From the NCBI RefSeq assembly GCF_015244705.1, contig NZ_JABCQF010000006.1, positions 62,001 through 126,000 on the forward strand: 64,000 nucleotides of DNA, in the 5' to 3' direction. This document shows, piece after piece, positions 44,744 through 53,035 of this stretch (within the stretch, counting starts at the first letter, position 1; each line of letters opens with the position of its first letter). Below the pieces are notes generated by a model. The model ran no database searches. It had not been told where the DNA came from and saw only the letters and a program-made list of their open reading frames with translations. A program made the translations under genes and the position numbers. The DNA is from Gluconobacter potus. Lineage in GTDB: Bacteria; Pseudomonadota; Alphaproteobacteria; Acetobacterales; Acetobacteraceae.

Positions 44744-46057
44744 TCAACGCGCCAGCGAAAATCCAGACGGACCCCAGCCCGTCATGCCGCCACTTCCGGC
44801 CAGCATCAGTTCACTCAGCCCCCAGACCATCGCATCCGCCCGATCCGGAGACCGTGGCCCGCGATACCCGCTGACCGAGAAATGACAGAGCTGATCCTCC
44901 AGAGCCGTAAAGCGGCCATGATGAACAACCCTGCCAACCTCATAGAGCGCTGCAACCGGCTCTGCGCGCGCCGCCTTGCCCCGCGCCGCCGTCACCAGCT
45001 TGACCGAGGCATGCGCCCGCACACTCCGGATCGTGCCCTCTACCAGAGCCCCGCCGAAGTTCCGCTCCGCAACAATGCGTTCAGCACCCCATTCATCAAA
45101 TGCCCGCAAGGCCCTGGCAGCCCAACCCGCCGGGCTATCCCTGGCAGACAGATCTTCCAGAACATGCCCCACACCAGCCGCATCAACGCCACAGACCACA
45201 ATTCCGATCTCGTCGGACCTGTAATCTTCCGGTCCCGCCGCCCCCGAAGGATCAACAGACACCAGAATACGCCGCATCCGAGCCGCCACATCCGCCCGGC
45301 TCTGCGACGTAATCGCCGCCTCGCGCCGGAACATCTCCAGCCGCCACAGCGCGCCTTCAACAACCGATTGATATTCACCATACAGAAACCGCCGCTTTTC
45401 CCGCTCAGGGAGCGCTTCAAGGCTGGCGAGATAATCCTCGCTCAGATTATCCCGGTTGGCCTGCGGATTGAGGATCATCGTCGCATAAAGCGACCTGTCC
45501 CCGACCGGTTCCCCCGATTTGGGCTCGATCCCGCTTTCGAAAAGCGCATAGAGCCAGTGCCCCATGCTCGGCGGGTTGGCATCGATATATTCCTTGACCG
45601 CAAGACCCGTCTTCTGCGCCAGACGCGTCAGAAGCATGTTCCGCGCACCATAACTGATCTGGCTGGCCTCGTTCAGATAAACCGTCGCAAATTCCAGACC
45701 GAGGATCTTCTCGGTCCGCTGCTCGTCATCCAGCCCCCCGAAAAAGATCGTCGATCCATTCGGGAACGTCACGACACAGTCCTGCCGGTCCAGCTTCCAT
45801 CCGACCTGCGGAAAACACATCCGCATGACCTTCGGAAACGTATCCCGCAGAACAGACGCCTTCAGCGCAGTCAGTCGATGGCGAAAAATGCCATGCCGAC
45901 TGTCCGGAGCCTTCAGCGCCCTGATCACAACGGCCCGAACCAGAACAAAGGTCTTCCCCGACCGCGACCCGCCTCTCAGAAGAATATGTCTTGCCGGCCC
46001 ACCAAGCAGCCGCACCGCCTCACGCTGCGAATCATTCAGCCTAAAGGGCGCTGTCAT
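44744..46057 (-). CDS. Terminase large subunit
   Basis: A DNA-packaging ATPase and nuclease of 437 residues from the ATG at 46057. Walker A is LRGGSRSGKT near residue 24-33 and Walker B FATVYLNEAS; the nuclease aspartates are seen in SVDPSGAAG and DRADAMVWGLSEL. It overlaps the small subunit gene by 17 bases. Its presence with portal and capsid shows that DNA packaging was once, or still is, a function of the element. Confidence 0.93.
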   Translation of the reverse strand: MTAPFRLNDSQREAVRLLGGPARHILLRGGSRSGKTFVLVRAVVIRALKAPDSRHGIFRHRLTALKASVLRDTFPKVMRMCFPQVGWKLDRQDCVVTFPNGSTIFFGGLDDEQRTEKILGLEFATVYLNEASQISYGARNMLLTRLAQKTGLAVKEYIDANPPSMGHWLYALFESGIEPKSGEPVGDRSLYATMILNPQANRDNLSEDYLASLEALPEREKRRFLYGEYQSVVEGALWRLEMFRREAAITSQSRADVAARMRRILVSVDPSGAAGPEDYRSDEIGIVVCGVDAAGVGHVLEDLSARDSPAGWAARALRAFDEWGAERIVAERNFGGALVEGTIRSVRAHASVKLVTAARGKAARAEPVAALYEVGRVVHHGRFTALEDQLCHFSVSGYRGPRSPDRADAMVWGLSELMLAGSGGMTGWGPSGFSLAR

Positions 46058-46493
46058 CACTACTGATATTGATCGAAATCGTCCCCGAACGTCCCTCGGA
46101 CTCCATACCCGCCCTGAAACGGGATGGGCGATGCGCACGAAGCAGAAACGCCATCAATCCGTCGCTATAGCGTTTGCGAACAATGGGATTGCCCGTATCC
46201 GGATCGCAGACAACTCGCCCCGCATAGGTAATAGGCTCGTCATATCCTTCCACGGCGCGTCGACGCGCTTCCGCTTCAAGAGCATCCGCAGCCTCTTCCA
46301 GAGCCTCCTCCCACCGGGAAGAAAATTCCTTATCCGTATCTTTCCAGAGATATAACGTACTGCGCCGGACCTCAGCGACACGCCCGGCTTCAGAAATATT
46401 TCCACTCACAGACAGATGTTCGAGAAATCTTTTCTTCCGTTCCCAAGACTGTTCCCGTCGCAAAGAACATTTACCAGATACGTCTTCATCCAT
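46041..46493 (-). CDS. Terminase small subunit-like protein
   Basis: 150 residues from the ATG at 46493, with AAGG upstream. The N-terminal helix-turn-helix (LEHLSVSGNISEAGRVAEVRRSTLYLWKD) and a following Ala/Glu-rich helix are typical of small terminases that recognise the packaging site. The C-terminus ends in Ser/Asp. A TTG at 46532 would extend the frame but is unlikely. Confidence 0.8.
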   Translation of the reverse strand: MDEDVSGKCSLRREQSWERKKRFLEHLSVSGNISEAGRVAEVRRSTLYLWKDTDKEFSSRWEEALEEAADALEAEARRRAVEGYDEPITYAGRVVCDPDTGNPIVRKRYSDGLMAFLLRAHRPSRFRAGMESEGRSGTISINISSDDSAL

Positions 46494-46535
46494 CTGCTTC
46501 AACCTTTTTCCCCAGATCGCCCTGAGAACCAACCG

Positions 46536-46970
46536 TCAGACGGCTCTCAGCGAAGCCTCCCTGCGGCTCATCATCATGCCACCCTCGAGCCAGACAGCCC
46601 GAACCGGCCTGTGCCGTGGCCGATCCCTCGGACCCGCCCCCTTTCGCGCCAAGGTTTCCACATTGCGCTGCGTCTGTTCACGCCCGGCCCGTACCGCCAC
46701 ACGGGAGAGGGTTTCCGGCGCGATCCGTCCAATCACCCGGGCGGAAAGAACCGACCGCTGACAGGGAATGGACCTGCACCGGACATCCAGGCGGGAAAGG
46801 CCTGCATCCACCAGTTCGTACCATTCCAGAACAACATCCGCCCGATGAACCGGCTCGCCTTCATAAACGAGGGGACACCCGGCAAATGAACCTGCATTTT
46901 TCTGAAGAACAATGAATGTCTGCCTGCCAGACAACACAACGCTACCAGAAGAAATTTCACACTTTTCCAT
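46536..46970 (-). CDS. Uncharacterised phage-cluster protein, first gene of the late operon
   Basis: 144 residues of unknown family. It has a cysteine-containing N-terminal half (KCEISSGSVVLSG) and an Arg-rich C-terminal half (RAGREQTQRNVETLARKGAG). No membrane segment, so it is not an obvious holin. It starts about 20 bases after the leader hairpin and precedes the small terminase by 42 bases. It may be a packaging or head accessory protein. Confidence 0.55.
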   Translation of the reverse strand: MEKCEISSGSVVLSGRQTFIVLQKNAGSFAGCPLVYEGEPVHRADVVLEWYELVDAGLSRLDVRCRSIPCQRSVLSARVIGRIAPETLSRVAVRAGREQTQRNVETLARKGAGPRDRPRHRPVRAVWLEGGMMMSRREASLRAV

Positions 46971-46989
46971 AAATCAGGAAACTTCCAAA

Positions 46990-47020
46990 ATAAAAGCCGG
47001 CCTCTCGCGAGAGGCCGGCT
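46990..47020 (-). terminator. Perfect palindromic hairpin with T-rich tail in the late leader
   Basis: AGCCGGCCTCTCGCGAGAGGCCGGCT at 46995-47020 is perfectly self-complementary over 26 bases. Reading the minus strand, it is followed by TTTATTTT. It is an excellent intrinsic terminator between a candidate promoter and the first structural gene. Confidence 0.75.
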
Positions 47021-47057
47021 TCAGATTTTCATGTCGTAATTCTTCAGTATGCGTTTT

Positions 47058-47086
47058 TTATATCAAAACCGCGTTCAAATAGCAAG
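47058..47086 (-). promoter_or_regulatory. Putative late-operon promoter
   Basis: On the minus strand TTGCTA (47086-47081), a 17-base spacer and TATAAA (47063-47058). The surrounding DNA is the most AT-rich stretch of the cluster. The expected start point is about 30 bases before the hairpin at 46995-47020. Confidence 0.5.
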
Positions 47087-47099
47087 CGATAATTTATCG

Positions 47100-47639
47100 T
47101 TAACAAGATTTTTTCCTGTTTTTCTTTTTGGACAGCGTTTCATAAACATGCGCCAGCTGCTCCAGAAGCAGCGCGCACTGAGCCGACACCTTCATCCGCG
47201 CACGTCCTTCCGACAGAGCCGGATAGAGATGCCGCGCCATGGCCGAAAACGACATCTCCCGCGCCAGGAGCATCTCGAGACGAACATGCGCACACAGCCC
47301 CAGCATGTCCCGAATCTGCGTAATCCGCGCAGAACACTGTCCGCGGCCCATCATCCAGGTGTGAATGTCTCCCCGCTCCCTGACACGACCATCAGAAGGC
47401 GAATTTTCCACCACACCCAGAGAGGCAAAGACATATTCGCGATACCAGCGATCCGCAGCAGCCAGTTCATCGTCCCCGATATCGCCGGCGTCATACATGG
47501 ACTGCACCGCATTTACGACCCGGAACGTATTTCCAACCTCACGGATCTCCGAATGGCGGTACCGCTCCCCAGTCGGCCTGACCACACCATCAGACAGTCC
47601 CGCAGCAACAACCGGTATTTCCCGCACCATCTCGAACAT
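47100..47639 (-). CDS. Putative regulatory protein of the phage cluster
   Basis: 179 residues. The C-terminal part, CAHVRLEMLLAREMSFSAMARHLYP followed by RARMKVSAQCALLLEQLAHVY, reads like a helix-turn-helix domain of the sigma-like or RinA/DUF6456 type found in phage late activators. The basic tail is KKKNRKKSC. The ATG at 47639 overlaps the previous stop (TGATG). The place right before the late promoter fits a late-gene regulator, but this is inference. Confidence 0.5.
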   Translation of the reverse strand: MFEMVREIPVVAAGLSDGVVRPTGERYRHSEIREVGNTFRVVNAVQSMYDAGDIGDDELAAADRWYREYVFASLGVVENSPSDGRVRERGDIHTWMMGRGQCSARITQIRDMLGLCAHVRLEMLLAREMSFSAMARHLYPALSEGRARMKVSAQCALLLEQLAHVYETLSKKKNRKKSC

Positions 47640-47944
47640 CAATTGATCTCCAATCCGGCTTCACGGCCACCCATCGGCTGCAATCCCGGAAAGACCGGCA
47701 CCAGATCCGCACCCCACAGCGCATTCCAGCTTACAGGATGACCCGCCGGCAATGCCTCGGCCGTCTCCCGGTCCGTCACCGTCCGCACACGTGAAGCCGA
47801 CGCCTCAGATGTTTTCCTCGCAGAACGTCCCCGCCCCTTGCGTGCACTTCCCTGCTCAGGTAGCCAACCATCGGACGCCAGCATGGCGGCGAGAGCACTT
47901 GCGGACACCCGCCGGGGTGCGGAACCTGACTTGACCTGCCTCAT
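47639..47944 (-). CDS. Uncharacterised small basic protein, first gene opposite the repressor
   Basis: 101 residues from the ATG at 47944, chosen for AAGGA seven bases upstream; a GTG at 47959 would add five residues. SASALAAMLASDGWLP may be a helix-turn-helix-like segment and SARKGRGRSARKT is basic, so DNA binding is possible. It is divergent from the repressor gene across 112 bases with two operator-like palindromes. Confidence 0.5.
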   Translation of the reverse strand: MRQVKSGSAPRRVSASALAAMLASDGWLPEQGSARKGRGRSARKTSEASASRVRTVTDRETAEALPAGHPVSWNALWGADLVPVFPGLQPMGGREAGLEIN

Positions 47945-47982
47945 CTCAACATCCTTCACCAGTACAGAACTGTTACCAACTT

Positions 47983-47995
47983 TGGCAAAATGCCA
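47983..47995. promoter_or_regulatory. Operator-like palindrome TGGCAAAATGCCA
   Basis: A TGGC-N5-GCCA site in the divergent region of the repressor, overlapping a possible -35 (TTGGCA) for the repressor gene. Its centre is 45 bases from that of the second site. Confidence 0.6.
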
Positions 47996-48027
47996 TAGTG
48001 TGTGATAAAAAAAACTTCTTCTGGATT

Positions 48028-48040
48028 TGGCATAAAGCCA
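48028..48040. promoter_or_regulatory. Operator-like palindrome TGGCATAAAGCCA
   Basis: A second TGGC-N5-GCCA site, 17 bases before the repressor start. It is probably an autoregulatory site. Confidence 0.6.
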
Positions 48041-48056
48041 TTGCTAAAAAGGCCTC

Positions 48057-48449
48057 ATGGCCAAACACAAGCGCCCGGACTCTCTGACTGCACTCCAACG
48101 AGCCATCGGAACTCGCATTTCCTGGGCTCGTGAACTCGTCATGCCCAATCAGAGCGAATGCGCCCGCCTGCTAGGCGTTGACGCTTCGACCCTCAACAAG
48201 ATCGAACGCGGTGACCGCGCGCCCAGCGTCTTCCTCATTGCGGCCCTGTCGAACCGCCTGCGCGTCTCGACAGATTTTCTTCTGAAAGGCGTCCTGAACG
48301 GTCGTACCGACGAAGAACTGGCCCTGCGGCTGGCTGCCCTGCACCCAGAACTGGTGCTCCAGCGGCAAGACATGGCTCCGAACACGGACAGAAACACATC
48401 TTCCGACACACCTGATCCGCCCAAGAGACCAGATGAGGAGATCCATTAG
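48057..48449 (+). CDS. XRE-family helix-turn-helix repressor
   Basis: 130 residues. Residues about 14-70 form an XRE (Cro/CI-type) DNA-binding domain with SECARLLGVDASTLNKIERGDRAPS as recognition unit. The C-terminal part (TDEELALRLAALHPELVLQ and a Pro/Asp tail) lacks the Ser-Lys peptidase of LexA-type repressors, so RecA-stimulated self-cleavage is not expected. It is the only gene of the cluster on the plus strand. It probably binds the TGGC-N5-GCCA palindromes around it. Confidence 0.85.
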   Translation: MAKHKRPDSLTALQRAIGTRISWARELVMPNQSECARLLGVDASTLNKIERGDRAPSVFLIAALSNRLRVSTDFLLKGVLNGRTDEELALRLAALHPELVLQRQDMAPNTDRNTSSDTPDPPKRPDEEIH

Positions 48450-48636
48450 TGACTGTTTCACTGGTTTCCGTACGCATTCAGGCGCCCCCCATTCGATACG
48501 ACACGATAAGCTCGCCTCATCGATGGAATGAACAAATCAGAAACATCCCCGGTCATCAGAGTGCCTGAATTCATTGACCGGTTCCCTTCCTTTCCCGTTG
48601 ATCGCCCCCATGGCAACCACCGATTAACGATAAATT

Positions 48637-48653
48637 AATGGCACTGTGCCATT
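48637..48653. promoter_or_regulatory. Operator-like palindrome AATGGCACTGTGCCATT
   Basis: A perfect 17-base palindrome containing TGGC-N5-GCCA. On the minus strand TTGACC directly precedes it, so it could overlap a promoter spacer. Confidence 0.6.
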
Positions 48654-48669
48654 GGGTCAAGGAACAAAT

Positions 48670-48684
48670 ATGGCTTTAAGCCAT
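48670..48684. promoter_or_regulatory. Operator-like palindrome ATGGCTTTAAGCCAT
   Basis: A perfect 15-base palindrome of the same family, centre 32 bases from its neighbour. No gene starts nearby, although such operators normally control one. Confidence 0.6.
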
Positions 48685-49010
48685 TAAGACAGATTTTGGC
48701 TGTCGCCAGTTTTTCGCATTGCAGCCACAATTCGGCACGGCGGATAGGCACCTTCAACCGCGTTTCACAGAGAAATCACGCTGAAGAGTTTCATATTACA
48801 GCTTTTTTCTGACTGTATATTTTAATGAAATCTGTACTTTTGAAGTACTGATTCAATTATCGAGACATTCCATACCCGCCCACGCGGACGCTTTTCCGAA
48901 AAAAATCCCGACGATTTTTCACGATCAGAACCGCTGGGCAGCTCTATCCCTCAGACAGGATCGCCGGAGGGATATCCGCATCATTCAAAGTACTCGCCCT
49001 GTCCGCAGAG

Positions 49011-50531
49011 CTACTCGTGAATAACGTCCAGATCTCCGAACCGGGTATATTCCCCTTCGAAATACAGCTGGATCATTCCGGTAGGGCCATGCCGCTGCTT
49101 CTCAAGAATCAACTCTGCTTTGTTGTGCACGAGAGCCATCTTGCGCTGCCACTCTTCTGTAGCAGCCTGGAACTTGTCATTGCTGTCGTAGGCACTGTCC
49201 TTGGGCTGACGCTGCTGCAGGTAATATTCGTCGCGATAAACGAACATGACCGCATCCGCATCCTGCTCGATCGAACCCGATTCGCGCAGATCCGACAGCA
49301 TCGGCCGCTTATCCTCACGCGATTCCACCTGACGCGAGAGCTGGGACAATGCAATCACGGGCACGGAAAGCTCTTTCGCAATCGCCTTGAGCCCCTGCGT
49401 AATCATCGAAATTTCCAGAACACGACTGTCAGGCTTCGTCCCGATGGCCGGCCGCATCAGCTGCAGATAATCCACCACCACCAGGCTCAGCCCCTGCGTC
49501 CGCGCCAGGCGGCGGCACCGCGTCCGCATGGCAGACAGGGAAATCGCCGGCGTATCGTCGATATAGAGCGGCAGTCGCTGCAGCTCGCGGGCAACCCGGA
49601 CAAACCGGTCAAATTCCTTCTGCCCGATATCACCACGACGGATCTTCTCACCCGAAACTTCGGCCTCACCCGAAAGAATACGGGTCGCCAGCTGCTCGGA
49701 TGACATTTCCAGCGAGAAAATCGCAACCGATCCCTTTGGCTTCTCGCCGCTGTCCTCGGCATCCCGCAGGATCGAGCGCGCTGCAGAGAACGCGATCTTG
49801 GTCGCGAGCGCCGTCTTGCCCATGGCAGGACGGCCGGCAAGGATAATCAGGTCGGAAGGATGCAAACCACCCGTCCGCTTGTCGAAGTCCCGCAAACCCG
49901 ACGTCAGACCGACCACGTCTCCGGTCCGCTGATAGGCCTTGGTCGCAACACTGACCGCTTCCGTCAGGGCTTTGGTAAACGAGACGAACCCGCCTTCCTG
50001 GCCCCGCTCCGTCGCCAGCTTGAACAATGCTTCTTCAGACGCCGCAATCTGATCGGAACCATCCAGATCAGGCCGCGCTCCAAAGGCATTGTTAACGACA
50101 GTTTCACCAATATCGATCAGCTGCCGGCGCACCCAGGCATCATGGATCACCCGCCCATAATCACCCGCATTGACGATACCCACCATCGCCGTCAGCAGCT
50201 TGGCCAGATAGGCCGGGCCGCCCGCAGCATCCAGAACACCGGTATGCTCGAACTCCGCCCGCATGGTCACGGGATCGGCCAACTGCCCGCGCTCGATCCG
50301 CCGGGCAATGGCCTCGTAGATCCGTCCATTGAGCGGATCGGAAAAATGAGCCGGTTCCAGAAAGTCCGAAACCCGCTCATACGCCTTGTTGTTGGTCAGA
50401 ATGGCGCCCAGAAGCGCCTGCTCGGCGGCCGTGCTGGACGGCGGGCTGCGCCTCAGCAGGACACCCAGATCTCCATCGTTCGAGGAAGCATCAGAAACGG
50501 TCGGAGAGGAATGCGATTCGATCATGTTCAC
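49011..50531 (-). CDS. dnaB: Replicative DNA helicase DnaB
   Basis: 506 residues. The N-terminal collar domain (STAAEQALLGAILTNNKAYERVSDFL) is followed by the RecA-like motor with Walker A AGRPAMGKTALA and Walker B VVDYLQLM. Its length and the collar domain mark it as the host replicative helicase rather than a phage one. It is followed by folC 40 bases upstream in the same direction. The phage cluster lies just downstream of it. Confidence 0.96.
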   Translation of the reverse strand: MNMIESHSSPTVSDASSNDGDLGVLLRRSPPSSTAAEQALLGAILTNNKAYERVSDFLEPAHFSDPLNGRIYEAIARRIERGQLADPVTMRAEFEHTGVLDAAGGPAYLAKLLTAMVGIVNAGDYGRVIHDAWVRRQLIDIGETVVNNAFGARPDLDGSDQIAASEEALFKLATERGQEGGFVSFTKALTEAVSVATKAYQRTGDVVGLTSGLRDFDKRTGGLHPSDLIILAGRPAMGKTALATKIAFSAARSILRDAEDSGEKPKGSVAIFSLEMSSEQLATRILSGEAEVSGEKIRRGDIGQKEFDRFVRVARELQRLPLYIDDTPAISLSAMRTRCRRLARTQGLSLVVVDYLQLMRPAIGTKPDSRVLEISMITQGLKAIAKELSVPVIALSQLSRQVESREDKRPMLSDLRESGSIEQDADAVMFVYRDEYYLQQRQPKDSAYDSNDKFQAATEEWQRKMALVHNKAELILEKQRHGPTGMIQLYFEGEYTRFGDLDVIHE

Positions 50532-50570
50532 GCTGCCCTTCTACCATCCTGCATCGCGACCAGAAACGGA

Positions 50571-51893
50571 TTACCTCGCGACCCAGCCATCCTCGGCCAG
50601 AACCACACCCGCCAGATAAAGACTGCCACAGATCAACACGCGTGCAGGCGCCCCCCCTTCAGCGACCAGACGCTCCAGAGCTTCCCTGACAGTCGGACCA
50701 GCAATCGCCCGCCCCCCCGAAGCTGCAATGATCTCTTCGACCGGCATCGCCAGATGCTGCCCCGGCTCCGCCACCGCCTGAACCGAAGCCGCCCGCTCAA
50801 CAATCGGCTTGAGAAACCCTGACGCATCCTTGGTCTGCTTCACACCGGCAATCACATGGACAGGCCGGTCTTTCCAGCCATCCAGAACCGTTCCCAGCAC
50901 CTGCCCGGCATCCGGATTGTGACCACCATCCAGATAGAGTTCCCATCCGGCAGGAAGCATCTGCGCCAGCGTACCATCCAGTTTCTGCAACCGCGCAGGC
51001 CAGAAAGTCCTGGAAATACCCTGATAAGCCGAAACCGGCAGACCCAGCCCCGAAACCCGTAATGCCGCCACAGCCAGCGCCGCATTCCCGGCCTGATGCT
51101 GCCCTTTCAGAGCGGGCAGAGGCAGTGAGAGCACGCCATCCGCATCGCGATATTCCAGACCATCGGCGCGCTCGGTAAAGACAACATCCTGCCCGATCAC
51201 CCGAAGCGGCGCATTCAGCTCTGAGGCCCGGCGACGAATGACATCCAGCGCCTCCGGTATCTGGGCCGCCGAAACAACCGGTACACCCTCCTTGATGATC
51301 CCGGCCTTCTCCCCGGCAATGGCCGCAACCGTACTGCCCAGAAACGCCTCATGATCCAGACTGACCGGCGTAATCACGCAGGCCGCAGGCTTCGGCACGA
51401 CATTGGTCGCATCCAGCCGCCCCCCAAGCCCGACTTCCAGAACGACCAGATCCGCAGGAACCTGCGAAAAAAGCAAAAAACCCGCCGCCGTCAGAACTTC
51501 GAAAACCGTAATCGGAGCACCCGCATTTACCTGCTCGACCTTTTCGAGCGCAGCAACCAGAACATCCTCATCCACAAGCCGCCCCGCCAGCCGGAAGCGC
51601 TCGGTCACGCTCACCAGATGCGGGCTGCTCATGACATGAACGCGCAGACCACCCGCCTCGGCAATCGCCCGCAGATTGGCGCAGGTGCTACCCTTGCCGT
51701 TCGTCCCGGCCACATGAATGACTGGCGGCAGATGACGCTCGGGATTGCCCAGCTTCGCCAGAAGCGCCTCAAGCCGCCCCAGCGAAAGATCAATCAGCGC
51801 CGGATAAAGCTCCTGCAACCGCGCAAGAACGGCACCCGGCCGTCCCTGATATTCGCCGGACAACCGAACCGGCGCCCCACGCTCCGCAGTCAT
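50571..51893 (-). CDS. folC: Folylpolyglutamate/dihydrofolate synthase
   Basis: It joins dihydropteroate with glutamate and lengthens the folate polyglutamate tail. VAGTNGKGSTCANL is the P-loop region of this Mur-ligase-like enzyme and ISLDHEAFLG-type PVSLDHEAFLGSTV carries the metal-binding His. The protein has 440 residues. The start overlaps the accD stop by one base; accD-folC is a conserved pair. Confidence 0.94.
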   Translation of the reverse strand: MTAERGAPVRLSGEYQGRPGAVLARLQELYPALIDLSLGRLEALLAKLGNPERHLPPVIHVAGTNGKGSTCANLRAIAEAGGLRVHVMSSPHLVSVTERFRLAGRLVDEDVLVAALEKVEQVNAGAPITVFEVLTAAGFLLFSQVPADLVVLEVGLGGRLDATNVVPKPAACVITPVSLDHEAFLGSTVAAIAGEKAGIIKEGVPVVSAAQIPEALDVIRRRASELNAPLRVIGQDVVFTERADGLEYRDADGVLSLPLPALKGQHQAGNAALAVAALRVSGLGLPVSAYQGISRTFWPARLQKLDGTLAQMLPAGWELYLDGGHNPDAGQVLGTVLDGWKDRPVHVIAGVKQTKDASGFLKPIVERAASVQAVAEPGQHLAMPVEEIIAASGGRAIAGPTVREALERLVAEGGAPARVLICGSLYLAGVVLAEDGWVAR

Positions 51894-52762
51894 CAGGCTG
51901 CCGCGTCGGAAACGGTTTTCTGGCGCATCATGATGCCCAGAATCCGCCCCAGAAGTTCCGGAAGCTCGGAGCGCTTGGCCACGATATCGACCATGCCGTG
52001 CTCACGCAGATACTCCGAACGCTGAAAGCCTTCCGGCAGCTTCTCACGGACGGTATCCTGAATGACGCGCGGCCCCGCGAATGCGATCAGCGCATTGGGC
52101 TCGGCGATATGCACATCACCCAGCATCGCAAAGGACGCCGAGACACCGCCCGTCGTCGGGTTCGTGAACACGACAACATAAGGCAGACCCGCTTCCTGGA
52201 GCATCTGCACACCGATCGTCGTCCGCGGCATCTGCATCAGGCTGACAACGCCTTCCTGCATCCGCGCCCCACCCGAAGCCGTATAAACCACCAGCGGCGC
52301 CTTCTGCAGAACAGCCAGACGGCAGGCGGCCACGAAAGCCTCGCCCAGCGCAGCGCCCATCGTCCCCAGCAGGAACTCGGGCGCCATGACGGCAACCACG
52401 GCCTTCTGTCCCTTGATCATGCCATGAGCAACGACCAGTGCCTCATCAAGATGCGACTTGTTCCGCGCATCCTTCAGACGATCCGTATAACGCTTGGAAT
52501 CCTTGAACCCCAGCGGATCGACCGGCATCTTCGGCAACTCGATGGTGGTGTATTCCCCCCCGTCGAACGTCCAGCCCAGACGCTCCTTCGCCGTAGCCCG
52601 CATGTGGTGCCCGCAATGCGGACAGACCTTCTCGGACCGCTCCAGCTCCTTGGTGAGCATCATCTGCCCGCAGGATTCGCAGTTGGTCCACAGATTGTCC
52701 GGCACGTCCCGCTGAAGCAGGCCACGCAGCTTGGGTCGGACGTAGTCGGTCATCCAGCTCAT
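51893..52762 (-). CDS. accD: Acetyl-CoA carboxylase carboxyltransferase subunit beta
   Basis: 289 residues. An N-terminal zinc ribbon CESCGQMM...CPHCGHH precedes the crotonase-fold transferase domain with ASGGARMQEGVVSLMQM. It makes malonyl-CoA together with AccA. In most alphaproteobacteria it follows trpA directly; here a divergent HdeD gene intervenes. The 273 bases upstream hold the promoters of accD and of that gene. Confidence 0.96.
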   Translation of the reverse strand: MSWMTDYVRPKLRGLLQRDVPDNLWTNCESCGQMMLTKELERSEKVCPHCGHHMRATAKERLGWTFDGGEYTTIELPKMPVDPLGFKDSKRYTDRLKDARNKSHLDEALVVAHGMIKGQKAVVAVMAPEFLLGTMGAALGEAFVAACRLAVLQKAPLVVYTASGGARMQEGVVSLMQMPRTTIGVQMLQEAGLPYVVVFTNPTTGGVSASFAMLGDVHIAEPNALIAFAGPRVIQDTVREKLPEGFQRSEYLREHGMVDIVAKRSELPELLGRILGIMMRQKTVSDAAA

Positions 52763-53035
52763 GTCGTCTCGTTACTTTCTGCCCGCCTTCAGGACAAAGG
52801 ACGGAATGGGGGGTTAAAGCCCGGCGAAGGGCTGCATTCTCTGGCGCGTTTTAACGCCCGGAGGCCAAATATGCCAGCCCAACCATCAGCGGGCCCGTCT
52901 TATCTCTCCCGCCTGCATCACAAATCATGCCATCTTCCCCAACACGACCCATCACAGCGGACGTCATGTCCGGGATCCGGCCCCTTTCCCGAAAAGAGCC
53001 AGCCCGACAGACCACGTTCCTGAACGGAGAAGACC

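Larger units (their letters stand above)
48450..49010. other. 560-base gene-free region between repressor and dnaB
   Basis: I see no credible coding frame on either strand and no tRNA. It holds two TGGC-N5-GCCA palindromes and a third variant, TGGC-TGTC-GCCA at 48697-48708. It is more AT-rich than its surroundings between about 48780 and 48920. It could be the remnant of an early region or the right boundary of the element. No attachment-site repeat was identified by eye. Confidence 0.6.

Noticed and set aside
28311-48449. A tailocin (headless killing particle)
   Set aside because: Terminase, portal, scaffold-like and capsid genes are present and open, so the particle is expected to have a DNA-filled head.
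48450-49010. A tRNA or attachment site at the right edge of the phage cluster
   Set aside because: No cloverleaf or direct repeat could be made out by eye; a computed repeat search between 28.3 and 49 kb would be needed.
49011-50531. dnaB as a phage replication gene
   Set aside because: It has full host-type domains and continues into folC-accD in a host arrangement; the cluster's own genes end before the 560-base gap.
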